From an uncultured archaeon (GTDB taxonomy: Archaea; Thermoproteota; EX4484-205; JAAOZP01), in contig CALIBN010000028.1 of the NCBI GenBank assembly GCA_938045545.1, forward strand, positions 1 through 56,396: 56,396 bases of DNA, written 5' to 3'. Under the pieces are notes generated by a model, which was not told where the DNA came from, searched no databases, and was given only the letters and a program-made list of their open reading frames with translations. Below, piece after piece: positions 35,906 to 45,132 of this stretch (positions within the stretch are counted from its first letter, which is position 1; the number at the start of each line of letters is the position of its first letter). The translations under genes and the position numbers were made by a program.

Positions 35906-38482
35906 ATGGTCTCAGGCACTAACTTTCCAGGCTTGACGGGTGGAATAACACGTTCCTTCGAAAGCACCATGCTTTCCGAGATAGCCTTCCCAATTGGAGG
36001 AATAGGCACTGGAACTGTTTCCCTCGGAGGAAGAGGAAACCTTAGAGACTGGGAGATCTTTAACAGGCCAGGTAAGGGAAAGGATTTACCATATACCTTT
36101 TTCTCCATCTGGTTTCGCGAAGAGGGTTCTAAACCGGTTTCAAGAGTGTTAGAATCCAGAATCCTCCCACCATATCGTGGCAGCCACGGAATCCCATGGT
36201 CATACGCTCCTGGTCTACCTAGGCTTGCTAGGGCGAGATTCAGGGGAGAATATCCCTTTGCTCGAATAGATTTCGAAGACAATATTCCGCTTGAAATTTC
36301 CCTGGAGGCCTTCAACCCCCTGATTCCCCTTAACGAGAAGGATTCAGCCCTACCTGTGGCGATTTTCAAATGGAGGGTGAGAAACAGATCCTCTAGGAGA
36401 ATTAGCTTAACCCTGGCTATGAGCCTTATAAACCCGATTGGATACGACGGCACTTCGACCCTTACAAACAGGTTTAGCGATTCGTTTGGACAGAATTTGA
36501 ACGAGCTGGTCAGGGAAAAATGCTTAAACGCTATAAGGATGAGCAGTGGCAAGTATCCTAGAGATGACCCGAAGTTCGGCACGATGGCTCTCGCCACAGA
36601 CTGGAGCGAGATAACCTATACTTTAAGATGGGAGAGGTCGGTCTGGTGGGACGATGTACAGAGCTTCTGGAAAGATTTCTCTGAAGACGGGCGGCTGGCT
36701 GAAGAGCTCTCAGCCGACCCTTCTATGGAGGGGGAGACGGACATAGGAACTCTCGGGCTCTTGGCCACGCTGGATCCTGGAGAGGAGGTTGTTCTTCCAT
36801 TCATACTTTCATGGCATTTCCCAAACCTAGTCAACTATTGGAATAGAGAGGATGAGGTAAGGGGGAAGAGGATTGGAAACTTTTACGCCAAGCTGTTCCA
36901 AGATGCTTTAGATGTCGCCAAGTATGTTGTTAGAGATTTTGAGAGGCTTGAAAGAGAAACTAGGCTTTTCCACAGGACTTTTTTCGAAAGCACTCTTCCA
37001 GACTATGTTCTCGACGCTATATCTAGTCAGGTTTCAACCATAAGGACTCCAACATGCCTATGGGCTGAGGACGGCAGGTTTTACGCGTTTGAAGGATGTA
37101 GTGATAACAGTGGGTGTTGCTGGATGAACTGTGCGCACGTCTGGAACTATGAGCAGACCTTGGCACACCTTTTCCCAAGCCTGGAGAGAACGATGCGCCT
37201 AACGGATTTTCTAAACAATACTGATGAAAACGGTAACATGGCTTTCAGAACACTAGTGCCGCTAGTAGGTGCGAGATGGAGGTTTAAGCCTGCGGCTGAC
37301 GGGCAGATGGGGTGCATAATGAAACTCTACAGGGAGTGGAAGCTCAGCGGCGACGAGGAATTCCTAAGGATGCTTTGGCCAAATGCTAAAAAGGCGTTAG
37401 AATACGCTTGGAAAACATGGGACAAGGATTTTGACGGCCTTATGGAGGGGGAGCAGCATAACACGTACGATATTGAGTTTTATGGGCCTAACCCCATGGT
37501 TAGCTCTCTATATCTTGGAGCATTGAGAGCAGCTGAGGAGATAGCTAAACACCTAGGCGACGCAGAGTCTGCTGAAAAGTATAGGGAAGTTTTTGAAAAA
37601 GGCAGAGAGAATTTCAGCAAGCTGTTGTGGAACGGCGAGTATTTTGTGCAAAGGTTTCAAGGCGACCCCGAAATCAGGTATCAATTTGGAGAGGGCTGTC
37701 TCTCAGACCAGCTTCTCGGCCAATGGTTCAGCCATGTAGTTGGACTCGGATACCTTCTTCCTGAGGAACAGGTTAAATCAGCGCTAATGGCTGTTTTCCG
37801 CTACAATTGGAAGGAAAGCCTCTTAGAACATGAGAACTGTCAAAGGACCTATGCTTTGAACGATGAGAGTGGACTGGTTCTCTGTTCCTGGCCCAAGGGT
37901 GGGAAACCAGACTATCCTTTTCCGTACTGTGATGAAGTTTGGACGGGCATAGAGTACCAGGTGGCAGCCCACTTGATTTACGAGGGTTTTGTTAACGAGG
38001 GGCTTAAAATAGTGAAGGGAGTCAGGAATAGGCATGATGGTGTAAAGAGGAACCCGTGGGACGAGGTTGAATGCGGCCACCATTATGCGAGAGCCATGTC
38101 AAGCTGGTCTCTGCTACTAGCGTTAAGCGGATTCGAGTATAATGCCCCTGAAAAGACGATTGGTTTCGCACCGAAAGTGTCTAAGGACAGCTTCAGATGC
38201 TTCTTCTCAACAGGGGGGTGCTGGGGGAGCTACAGCAGAGAGCTTAGAGAATACGGCCAGAGAAACGTAATAGAGGTCCGCTATGGGAAGCTTGAACTAC
38301 AGAAAGTCGAGTTGGTCGCTAACCGGCAGTCAGATACGCTCTTAGCGGTAAGGCACTCCAGCAGAGGGGAGGTAAAAGCAGTTTTAAAGGTTAACGGAGA
38401 ACACGCGACTATTATACTTGAAGAGCCTGTTTTTCTTAACCCGGGAGATTTCTTGGAAATAGTAATAAGCTCTCGCGAATAA
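35906..38482 (+). CDS. GH116 / DUF608 beta-glycosidase (GBA2-related)
   Basis: 858 residues with the N-terminal beta-sandwich start IAFPIGGIGTGTVSLGGRGNLRDWE and a C-terminal (alpha/alpha)6 barrel, the layout of GH116. Barrel motifs include NCAHVWNYEQTLAHLFP, DGLMEGEQHNTYDIEF and GCLSDQLLGQW (D601 aligns with the family acid/base). I do not assign the nucleophile because the alignment by eye is ambiguous. Members cleave beta-glucosides, beta-xylosides or glucosylceramide. No signal peptide; co-transcribed with the MFS gene 8 bases upstream, so an imported beta-glycoside is the likely substrate. It is the longest gene of this region and fully intact. Confidence 0.85.
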   Translation: MVSGTNFPGLTGGITRSFESTMLSEIAFPIGGIGTGTVSLGGRGNLRDWEIFNRPGKGKDLPYTFFSIWFREEGSKPVSRVLESRILPPYRGSHGIPWSYAPGLPRLARARFRGEYPFARIDFEDNIPLEISLEAFNPLIPLNEKDSALPVAIFKWRVRNRSSRRISLTLAMSLINPIGYDGTSTLTNRFSDSFGQNLNELVREKCLNAIRMSSGKYPRDDPKFGTMALATDWSEITYTLRWERSVWWDDVQSFWKDFSEDGRLAEELSADPSMEGETDIGTLGLLATLDPGEEVVLPFILSWHFPNLVNYWNREDEVRGKRIGNFYAKLFQDALDVAKYVVRDFERLERETRLFHRTFFESTLPDYVLDAISSQVSTIRTPTCLWAEDGRFYAFEGCSDNSGCCWMNCAHVWNYEQTLAHLFPSLERTMRLTDFLNNTDENGNMAFRTLVPLVGARWRFKPAADGQMGCIMKLYREWKLSGDEEFLRMLWPNAKKALEYAWKTWDKDFDGLMEGEQHNTYDIEFYGPNPMVSSLYLGALRAAEEIAKHLGDAESAEKYREVFEKGRENFSKLLWNGEYFVQRFQGDPEIRYQFGEGCLSDQLLGQWFSHVVGLGYLLPEEQVKSALMAVFRYNWKESLLEHENCQRTYALNDESGLVLCSWPKGGKPDYPFPYCDEVWTGIEYQVAAHLIYEGFVNEGLKIVKGVRNRHDGVKRNPWDEVECGHHYARAMSSWSLLLALSGFEYNAPEKTIGFAPKVSKDSFRCFFSTGGCWGSYSRELREYGQRNVIEVRYGKLELQKVELVANRQSDTLLAVRHSSRGEVKAVLKVNGEHATIILEEPVFLNPGDFLEIVISSRE

Positions 38483-38544
38483 ATATTCAGCATCGTCTAG
38501 GGGGCTATTTCCTCCGAATCTTTAAATACTGCTTTAGTTTCAAC

Positions 38545-39558
38545 ATGATGAAGATGAAGAGTCTAAAAATGGCTGTGATTGGCTGTGGCAACATTGCTAA
38601 CTACGCGCATCTACCAAACTTGTTGAAAGCTGGACAGAAATTGGTCGCCACGTGCGACATAGTGGAGGAAAAGGCAAGGCAGGCAGCTGAGAAGTTTAAA
38701 GCAGAAAAATTCTTCACGGATTACAGGAAAGTGGTTGAATTAAGAGATCTTGACGCAGTCATAATAGCTACCCCACCAGATACTCATAGAGAAATAGCTG
38801 TAGAGGCAATGAAAAACAACAAGCATGTGTTTCTAGAGAAGCCTTTAGCGGCAAACCTGGATGATGCGTGTGAGATATACAGCCAGTGGAAGAGGAGTAC
38901 TGTAAAACTTGCAGTCGGTTTCTGCTTGAGACACCATGGTATGTTCAAGTATGCTAAGGAGCTTGTTGAGAACAATACGGTGGGGGAACCGGTTGCACTC
39001 TGGAGAGTAGCGATAGGAACCGCTATGGGTGTCTTGCCACCGATGGGATGGTTAACCGATAAGAAGAGAAGCGGCGGAATGGTGGTTGAAAACACGATCC
39101 ATATGATTGACGCGTTCAGATGGTTCGCTGGCGACATCGTTTCAGTCTCAGCACACTACAAGACTGAAAGAAAAGGAATAAGCATAGAGGATAATGCTTA
39201 TATAGTGTTTACTCATCAAAACAATGCTTTCTCCAGCGTGCTGCAAAGCTGGACTGCTACGCACACCTATGAATCATGGGGAATAGTTGGTAAAGAGGGC
39301 ACCGTTAGTGTAAAAGGATACGTGATAGGAAGCATGGAGGTCAGCAGCAAGGCCAAAGGCTTGGAAGAAGTAGACATAAAGGAAGACCCTATAGTAATGT
39401 ATGAGAAGGAGATGGAAGATTTTGTTAAAAGCGTATTGGAAGACAAACAGGTTTTCGCCACGCCGCTGGAAGGATTGAAAGCAATGGAAGCAGCGGTGGC
39501 CGCGGAGAAAAGCAGCAAAGAAGGAAAGCTTGTTAAGCTGCCTTTGATAGATTATTAA
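38545..39558 (+). CDS. Gfo/Idh/MocA-family sugar oxidoreductase
   Basis: 337 residues. NAD(P)-binding fingerprint MAVIGCGNIANYAHL is near the N-terminus (residues 9-23) and the family's catalytic-lysine motif reads HVFLEKPLA; NTIHMIDAFRWFAG holds the C-domain histidine. Such enzymes oxidise or reduce hydroxyls on sugars, inositols or glycosides. TTTAAATA at 38521-38528 marks the promoter; ATG 38545, 38548 or 38554 are all possible starts. Placed between GH116 and GH35, it is a candidate glycoside 3-dehydrogenase, but this is inference. Confidence 0.8.
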   Translation: MMKMKSLKMAVIGCGNIANYAHLPNLLKAGQKLVATCDIVEEKARQAAEKFKAEKFFTDYRKVVELRDLDAVIIATPPDTHREIAVEAMKNNKHVFLEKPLAANLDDACEIYSQWKRSTVKLAVGFCLRHHGMFKYAKELVENNTVGEPVALWRVAIGTAMGVLPPMGWLTDKKRSGGMVVENTIHMIDAFRWFAGDIVSVSAHYKTERKGISIEDNAYIVFTHQNNAFSSVLQSWTATHTYESWGIVGKEGTVSVKGYVIGSMEVSSKAKGLEEVDIKEDPIVMYEKEMEDFVKSVLEDKQVFATPLEGLKAMEAAVAAEKSSKEGKLVKLPLIDY

Positions 39559-39633
39559 AAACAAGCGCATAATGATGGGCAATAGCATCCAATAGCGTGT
39601 TCGACACAATTAGTTGAGGATGCATTAAAAACA

Positions 39634-39640
39634 TATAAAA
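39634..39640 (+). promoter_or_regulatory. TATA box of the GH35-like gene
   Basis: TATAAAA lies 22-28 bases before the ATG at 39662, a clear leaderless arrangement. Confidence 0.5.
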
Positions 39641-39661
39641 CTAGGCAAGAATGCTTAGTGC

Positions 39662-41734
39662 ATGAAGGTCAGTATAAACCGTTACGGTTTTACTTTGAAT
39701 GACGAGAAGGTTGAATTTTTATCAGGAGAGTTTCACTATTGGCGAGTCAAGGTTGAAAACTGGGATAAGATAATGAATAGGCTGAGGGAAGCAGGATTAA
39801 GGATCATATCCACCTACATACCGTGGGATTTCCATAGAATCGGGGATGAATTCGATTTTGAGGGAGACACGGATCCTCAGAGAGCGTTGAACCACTTTAT
39901 AGATCTCGCGGAGGAAAAAGGCTTCCTAATGATGATTAGACCTGGTCCCTACATTTATGCAGAATGGAGATACGGCGGAGTTCCTGAGGAGGCGTTTAGA
40001 CACCACAGGTTCAGTGAAGAATTCAAAAGGCTCGCGTCAAACTATATAAGAAAAGTGTGTGAGAAATCCATAGTCCCAAACCAAGCCACCAAGGGGGGAC
40101 CAATATTCGTTCTTCAGGTGGATAACGAGGTTGACCCATGGGTAAGATACTATCGAGACCAACTCGGATTATCCAAGGGGAAAGGACCCTTCAAAGACTT
40201 TCTGGTTGAGAAATACGAAAAGATCGAAAGGCTGAATAATGCTTGGGGTTGCGACTACACCAGCTTTGAGGAAATAGAGGCCTACGAGGAACATCCGCTG
40301 GCAAGAGAAAACTGGGAGCCTGGAAACATACTTCGGTACCTAGATTACAGGGCTTTTCTGGACTGGAGTGTTGAACAAATAATATCCTGGGCAAGGGACG
40401 AGTATAGGAGAAATGGTGTTGAGATACCTATGCTGGTAAACACTTACGACGACCCTGTATTTCACGACCTGGCAAGGTTAAGCAGGATTGTCGACCTGCC
40501 ATGTATGGACATATACTTGAAGAAGCATCTGCCTGAAAGCGAAGTGATGAAGCTTTCATACTGGGTTAAGGCTTATGCTGCCTACACGGTTTATCCGATC
40601 GCTACGGAATTTCAATCTGGAATCTGGACTGACGCTTTGTATTCAACAGGGCCAATTGACGGCACGCATGAAAGACTGTTGGGATTGTTAGCAATGGCAT
40701 GGGGTCTGAAGGGATGGAACTGGTACATGGCTGTTGGAAGAGATAACTGGACTTGTGCACCAGTAAACGAATGGGGGCTTGTAAACCCGGATGTATATCA
40801 ATCTATCCAAGAGCTATCAAAAATATATAGACTTGTTAAGCCCTACAACCTTGAAAAATTAACCTCTATCGCACTGGTCCACTACAGACCAGAGATGTTG
40901 CTGAGACACCCGTCTGAAGTAATCTCGGAAAGATGGAATTGGGGACGCTGCTTCACGAGCCTTCATAAAGCCGGGCTAGATTTCACATTCTACAATCCTG
41001 AGGCTAACTGTGAAAAAAGGCCGCTTCTGATTTATGCTGGAGATGGGCTGATGTGGGCGAGAGATGCGGAAAACCTTGCAAAGTCTTGCTACCAGGGATG
41101 TCATATCATCTTTTTCCGAAAAATACCGGTTGCCGATTTTGCCAGCAGAGAAGTCAAAGAATTCTCGGAGACGCCTAGGCCGGTCGGAAGCAGGGCGGAA
41201 CCAAGAGGCTCCCACATGGTCCTCCAGCTATCTTTCAGAAGCCTGAAGAGGAAGATAAGGACATTAAGCTTTCAGTTCTTCGACAAGCAATGGGAGGAGG
41301 CCATAACGATATCTGGGGCTGAGGTGAAATCACCCTACGTCGACACCGTGCCGACGTTAAAGGAACATGTAGTTGGGTTAACGAGAAAAAATGGGGAAGG
41401 CAGGATGACAATAATCGGGCTGGATCCAAGCGCATCATTATTGAAATTCCTGATAGAAGCTTTCAACATTAAGCTGCCTGCGAGGACAACCTCGCCGATG
41501 TCCTTTGCTTCACTACATAGAGACGCTGAAAACGGAAGATATCTTGCTTTCACCATAAACACCGCACCTTACAGGCAAATTGTTTCAACAAAGCTAAACC
41601 TGCCCTTCGGAAGCTTCAATTTCAGAGAGTTGAGATCAGGGAAAAAGGGAATCATAGAGGGGGGAGAAGTTGAGTTGTGCCAACTTATAGGACCTAAAAA
41701 TGGAGAGATCACCGAGTTTACTGAGAGAAAATGA
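39662..41734 (+). CDS. GH35-like beta-galactosidase (clan GH-A)
   Basis: 690 residues. The GH35 block RPGPYIYAEWRYGGVP (93-108) is nearly textbook; the acid/base glutamate lies in VLQVDNEVDPW (E156, with the preceding Asn typical of the clan) and the candidate nucleophile in PIATEFQSGIW (E316). The C-terminal part contains beta-rich sequence. It hydrolyses beta-galactosides or related linkages. With no signal peptide it works on internal or imported oligosaccharides. The enzyme is shorter than bacterial secreted GH35 proteins and may have another specificity. Confidence 0.8.
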   Translation: MKVSINRYGFTLNDEKVEFLSGEFHYWRVKVENWDKIMNRLREAGLRIISTYIPWDFHRIGDEFDFEGDTDPQRALNHFIDLAEEKGFLMMIRPGPYIYAEWRYGGVPEEAFRHHRFSEEFKRLASNYIRKVCEKSIVPNQATKGGPIFVLQVDNEVDPWVRYYRDQLGLSKGKGPFKDFLVEKYEKIERLNNAWGCDYTSFEEIEAYEEHPLARENWEPGNILRYLDYRAFLDWSVEQIISWARDEYRRNGVEIPMLVNTYDDPVFHDLARLSRIVDLPCMDIYLKKHLPESEVMKLSYWVKAYAAYTVYPIATEFQSGIWTDALYSTGPIDGTHERLLGLLAMAWGLKGWNWYMAVGRDNWTCAPVNEWGLVNPDVYQSIQELSKIYRLVKPYNLEKLTSIALVHYRPEMLLRHPSEVISERWNWGRCFTSLHKAGLDFTFYNPEANCEKRPLLIYAGDGLMWARDAENLAKSCYQGCHIIFFRKIPVADFASREVKEFSETPRPVGSRAEPRGSHMVLQLSFRSLKRKIRTLSFQFFDKQWEEAITISGAEVKSPYVDTVPTLKEHVVGLTRKNGEGRMTIIGLDPSASLLKFLIEAFNIKLPARTTSPMSFASLHRDAENGRYLAFTINTAPYRQIVSTKLNLPFGSFNFRELRSGKKGIIEGGEVELCQLIGPKNGEITEFTERK

Positions 41735-41933
41735 TTCTCCTCTGTTCATAAGGTATGAGGATTAAATCAGCCTGGATAGTTGGCCTTTCTAAATATTGAC
41801 TGAGAACACGTTGCGATTCATAGGACCGGTTTCCTAAGAATGAATTAACGAATAACCCTTAACAGATTACGAGTTTCAAACTCTTCCCAGCAGCTAATCT
41901 CAGAATTAACATTAGCCTAACAGATAGTCCCCC

Positions 41934-41949
41934 TATATGCATATATAGG
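41934..41949 (+). promoter_or_regulatory. Promoter of the DUF362 gene with an embedded palindrome
   Basis: TATATGCATATA (41934-41945) is a perfect 12-base palindrome that runs into ATATATAGG, 25-33 bases before the ATG at 41974. It may be a TATA box overlapped by a dimeric operator. The rest of the 239-base gap before the gene holds nothing I recognise. Confidence 0.4.
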
Positions 41950-41973
41950 TGTGAAGACCATTTTAGCTATACG

Positions 41974-43398
41974 ATGTTTCTCGAAAGTAAGATAGCGCAA
42001 CTCATACGCTGGTTTATGCATCACCCACTGTTATTGGGTTTATTAAGCCTAGCTTGGCTCATAATGCGTTCAGGAACAAGACCTCATAGGATAGCATATC
42101 CGTGTCAAAGGGCAGCTTTAGCCTACAGCATGATACTTATAGCTCCAGTACTCTCAATATTCAATTTTTTTCTTAAAAAGCTCAGATTGCTTGTCGGAAG
42201 AAGATCGGTTGCAATCATGTTAACAACGATTTTGGCTACAGCTTTATTCTTAATGTTTTACTGGAACACCGTAAATAAACCTATTCAGCAAAAGCCCTCG
42301 CTTAAACTTGCTCCTCAAACAGCAACAATCCATCCGGCGTCCGAGATATTCGTCGCAAACGGGAGCGTAGCTAAACTAATAAACCTTATGGGTTCTAAGG
42401 GGCTTTTCTTCTACGGCTCGCAGCTGGTTGGTGTTAATAGCGGTCCTGGTGGACTCATCAAGAGGGATGATGTGGTAATAATTAAAGTCAACTGTCAGTG
42501 GGATCAGAGAGGAGGCACCAATACAGACCTTCTAAAGGAGCTAGTAGATCTTATACTTAAACATCCTGAGGGCTTCACAGGAGAAATAGTGGTGGCAGAT
42601 AACGGCCAAGGCAGGGGTAGCTTGAATTGGAAGAGGAACAATGCTTTAAATCAGTCGCAGTCGGTTGAGGCTGTAGTAGCCCTGTACTCAGATAAGCATA
42701 AAGTTTCAACCTATCTCTGGGATACCATCGCCAGCAAACAGGTAGAGGAATACATCAATGGCGATCTTCGAGACGGCTATGTTGTCTCACCGGTACCAGA
42801 CCCGGAAACAGGCGTAAAAGTTTCTTATCCCAAGTTCAGAACCAAAATGGGTACTTACATCAGCTTTAAACACGGGATATGGGATCCTGAATCTGGTACT
42901 TACGATTCGAACAGATTGAAAGTGATAAACTTTCCAGTTTTGAAAACTCATTCAATATACGGGGTCACAGGTGCGGTTAAACACTACATGGGTGTCGTAT
43001 CCCAATCACTGACCGACACTCATAGTCTGATCGGCAGGGGAGCATTGGGAAAAGTTATGGCTGAGACTAGGATCCCTGCGCTTAACATACTGGATGCAGT
43101 ATGGGTTAACGCAATACCTAGGAATGGCCCCAGTACATCTTATGAAGAGGCTATCGAGGCAGATCTCGTAATGGCTAGCATCGACCCAGTGGCACTAGAT
43201 TACTGGGCCGCTAAGCAAGTACTTCTGCAACTAGCTAGGCTCATGAATTATCGTTACAGTGAATCTGTGGATCCTGATAACGATACATCGGATTTTGGCA
43301 ATTATCTGAAAAAATCACACGAACAACTTAAGACTGCAGGTTACGATTTCACCATGGATTCAAACAGGATCACAGTTTACATAGCTGACTACGGATAG
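41974..43398 (+). CDS. Membrane-anchored DUF362 protein
   Basis: 474 residues. The first 100 carry about three hydrophobic segments (LLLGLLSLAWLIM; ALAYSMILIAPVLSIF; VAIMLTTILATALFLMFYW) with RPHRIAYPCQRAA between the first two. From about residue 125 a DUF362 domain follows: RDDVVIIKVNCQWDQRGGTN, LKVINFPVLKTHSIYGVTGA, VKHYMGV and the closing SIDPVALDYWAAK. DUF362 proteins are often fused to ferredoxin domains; here the fusion is to membrane helices instead and no FeS cluster motif is present. The function is unknown. The soluble domain probably faces outside if the N-terminus is in, but topology is uncertain. Confidence 0.7.
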   Translation: MFLESKIAQLIRWFMHHPLLLGLLSLAWLIMRSGTRPHRIAYPCQRAALAYSMILIAPVLSIFNFFLKKLRLLVGRRSVAIMLTTILATALFLMFYWNTVNKPIQQKPSLKLAPQTATIHPASEIFVANGSVAKLINLMGSKGLFFYGSQLVGVNSGPGGLIKRDDVVIIKVNCQWDQRGGTNTDLLKELVDLILKHPEGFTGEIVVADNGQGRGSLNWKRNNALNQSQSVEAVVALYSDKHKVSTYLWDTIASKQVEEYINGDLRDGYVVSPVPDPETGVKVSYPKFRTKMGTYISFKHGIWDPESGTYDSNRLKVINFPVLKTHSIYGVTGAVKHYMGVVSQSLTDTHSLIGRGALGKVMAETRIPALNILDAVWVNAIPRNGPSTSYEEAIEADLVMASIDPVALDYWAAKQVLLQLARLMNYRYSESVDPDNDTSDFGNYLKKSHEQLKTAGYDFTMDSNRITVYIADYG

Positions 43399-43499
43399 GG
43401 CTATGCTTAGCGAGTATCCATAATAGAGTAAACAATGTTACATATTGTCGTTCTTTCCAACTCTTGTTTAAACTTAGTCTGCTCAAAGATGACTGAATG

Positions 43500-44330
43500 C
43501 TAGTGTTCTGTAGTTATATCGATATAGCCTTTTCTCCTTATTAGCAAATCGGCAAACCTGAAGATAACTAAAGATAATGAGAAAATTATTACAGTTTTTA
43601 ACACTTGGTATACGATTATTGTTGAAAAATCAGGAGTACCGATGCCAAAGATCGCAAACCTCATTAGGGCCATCCAATCCTTCAGAGGTAGTCCTACAGC
43701 AATAGAATGGGCCCAGCTAGGCAATTGCTCTGAAGGGAACAAAACGTCGCCAAATATCATGAGAAAACTGTCGAAGCTTATCGCTATAACGGTACCGTAT
43801 TCTGAGGAGAATAAGGATATTGCAGAAGCAATTGCACCCAGTGAAGAAGACCATAATATGGCAATCAATATTCCGATAAGAATAAGGGGAATGTTTAGTG
43901 AGAAGCTGCGAAAACCTATGAGGATTGAGCCGACTGTTATCGTGACTACCATAAGGAAAACCCCCAATATGTAGCCGAATAGGCCCCTACTGATTAAATA
44001 CTCTTGCAGCCTTGGATGCGATATGTAAACGTACTTCAATGTCTCATAATGTTCTCGTTCTTCATGCACTACCCAGGCTACGCTAGACATACCGCTAACT
44101 ATAAACTGGTAGAGAGCAGATCCACCTACGACGTATAACGCTGCCTCAGGGTTCCACGCATTAGTATAGATTGCGAACGCTAAATAGATGTAAACGTAAA
44201 TTAGCGTGCCGAAAACGGGCCTTACTAACACGTAACCCAAATAGACCAAAGGATGCGTCCAGTTGCTTGACTCAAGCCAGGTGAACCAGATCGAGGCCAA
44301 TACTCTTCTGAGTAACCGTGTTATCTCCAA
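43500..44330 (-). CDS. ABC-2 type exporter permease
   Basis: 276 residues with six predicted membrane spans and the ABC-2 pattern: EEREHYETLKYVYISHP after the second span (the coupling helix region) and DVLFPSEQLPSWAHSIAVGLPLKDWM before the last. It lies immediately after a second permease (adjacent coordinates 44330/44331) and an ATPase, so the three form one exporter, probably a heterodimer of permeases. The substrate cannot be read; related systems export drugs, lipids or polysaccharides. Confidence 0.8.
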   Translation of the reverse strand: MEITRLLRRVLASIWFTWLESSNWTHPLVYLGYVLVRPVFGTLIYVYIYLAFAIYTNAWNPEAALYVVGGSALYQFIVSGMSSVAWVVHEEREHYETLKYVYISHPRLQEYLISRGLFGYILGVFLMVVTITVGSILIGFRSFSLNIPLILIGILIAILWSSSLGAIASAISLFSSEYGTVIAISFDSFLMIFGDVLFPSEQLPSWAHSIAVGLPLKDWMALMRFAIFGIGTPDFSTIIVYQVLKTVIIFSLSLVIFRFADLLIRRKGYIDITTEH

Positions 44331-45131
44331 TTACATCCACCTCATTGTTAGACTTCCATCTTTCTTCCCCCTGTGTTCCATCAACCTCAGTATGTAGTAG
44401 GAGAGTATGAATGTGGATACGCCGAGTGCTAGTAGTAGCATTAGGTGAAGCCTTAGGTCAGTGAGGGAAGAGCCCAGTATTAGTGAGAGCCTTACGCCGT
44501 CTATTCCTATGGTTAGTGGTATGAGGCTGGCAACAAGCTGTAATACAGCGGGCAGAGCCCTAAGAGGATAATACTGCCCCGATAGAAAAGTTATGGGTTC
44601 CTGCATTAGTTCTGTAAGCCTCCAACCGCTGCGCCCAAGCTTAAGGAAGAGTGACGCGAAACACATGCCTAAGGAGTATAGGGCGAATATTGTTAAGCTG
44701 AAGATAATCATCGCAGGTAGAATACCGTCTACGTTAAACTTCGCATCGAAGATTACAATCCCAATTATAACGGTTGTCACGGCTCTTATGGTCGTGTTAA
44801 ACATACCTCCGAGTGCAATGCCTAAAAGTATTCCTTGCAGCGGAGAGGGTGTTATCAGTATTTTCTCCAAGTTGCCACGCTCCTTCTCCCAGTAGAAGTT
44901 CATGCCAATTCCCCACAGCACGTTAAACCAATAGGAGAACATTGCTCCTCCTAATATTACGAAGCCCACGAAAGCCTTAGGCGCTCCTAGAAAATTGTAA
45001 GTGTAGACGATTGCGGCTATCCCGAGCAGAGGCATGATTACCTCAAAGATCAGCCAGCTGAGCTCCCTATTGCCTCCCTTGATCCTTATGTAACATCTGG
45101 CGAAGGCCGACTTAAGGAATAGCATTAACAT
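44331..45131 (-). CDS. ABC-2 type exporter permease
   Basis: About 266 residues with six hydrophobic spans. ABC-2 features are FYWEKERGNLEKILITPSPL and the re-entrant region PITFLSGQYYPLRALPAVLQ before the last span. The frame is open to 45179, inside the ATPase gene; I prefer the Met at 45131, which follows the ATPase TAG by a single base. It works with the ATPase upstream and the second permease downstream. Confidence 0.8.
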   Translation of the reverse strand: MLMLFLKSAFARCYIRIKGGNRELSWLIFEVIMPLLGIAAIVYTYNFLGAPKAFVGFVILGGAMFSYWFNVLWGIGMNFYWEKERGNLEKILITPSPLQGILLGIALGGMFNTTIRAVTTVIIGIVIFDAKFNVDGILPAMIIFSLTIFALYSLGMCFASLFLKLGRSGWRLTELMQEPITFLSGQYYPLRALPAVLQLVASLIPLTIGIDGVRLSLILGSSLTDLRLHLMLLLALGVSTFILSYYILRLMEHRGKKDGSLTMRWM

Positions 45132-45132
45132 T

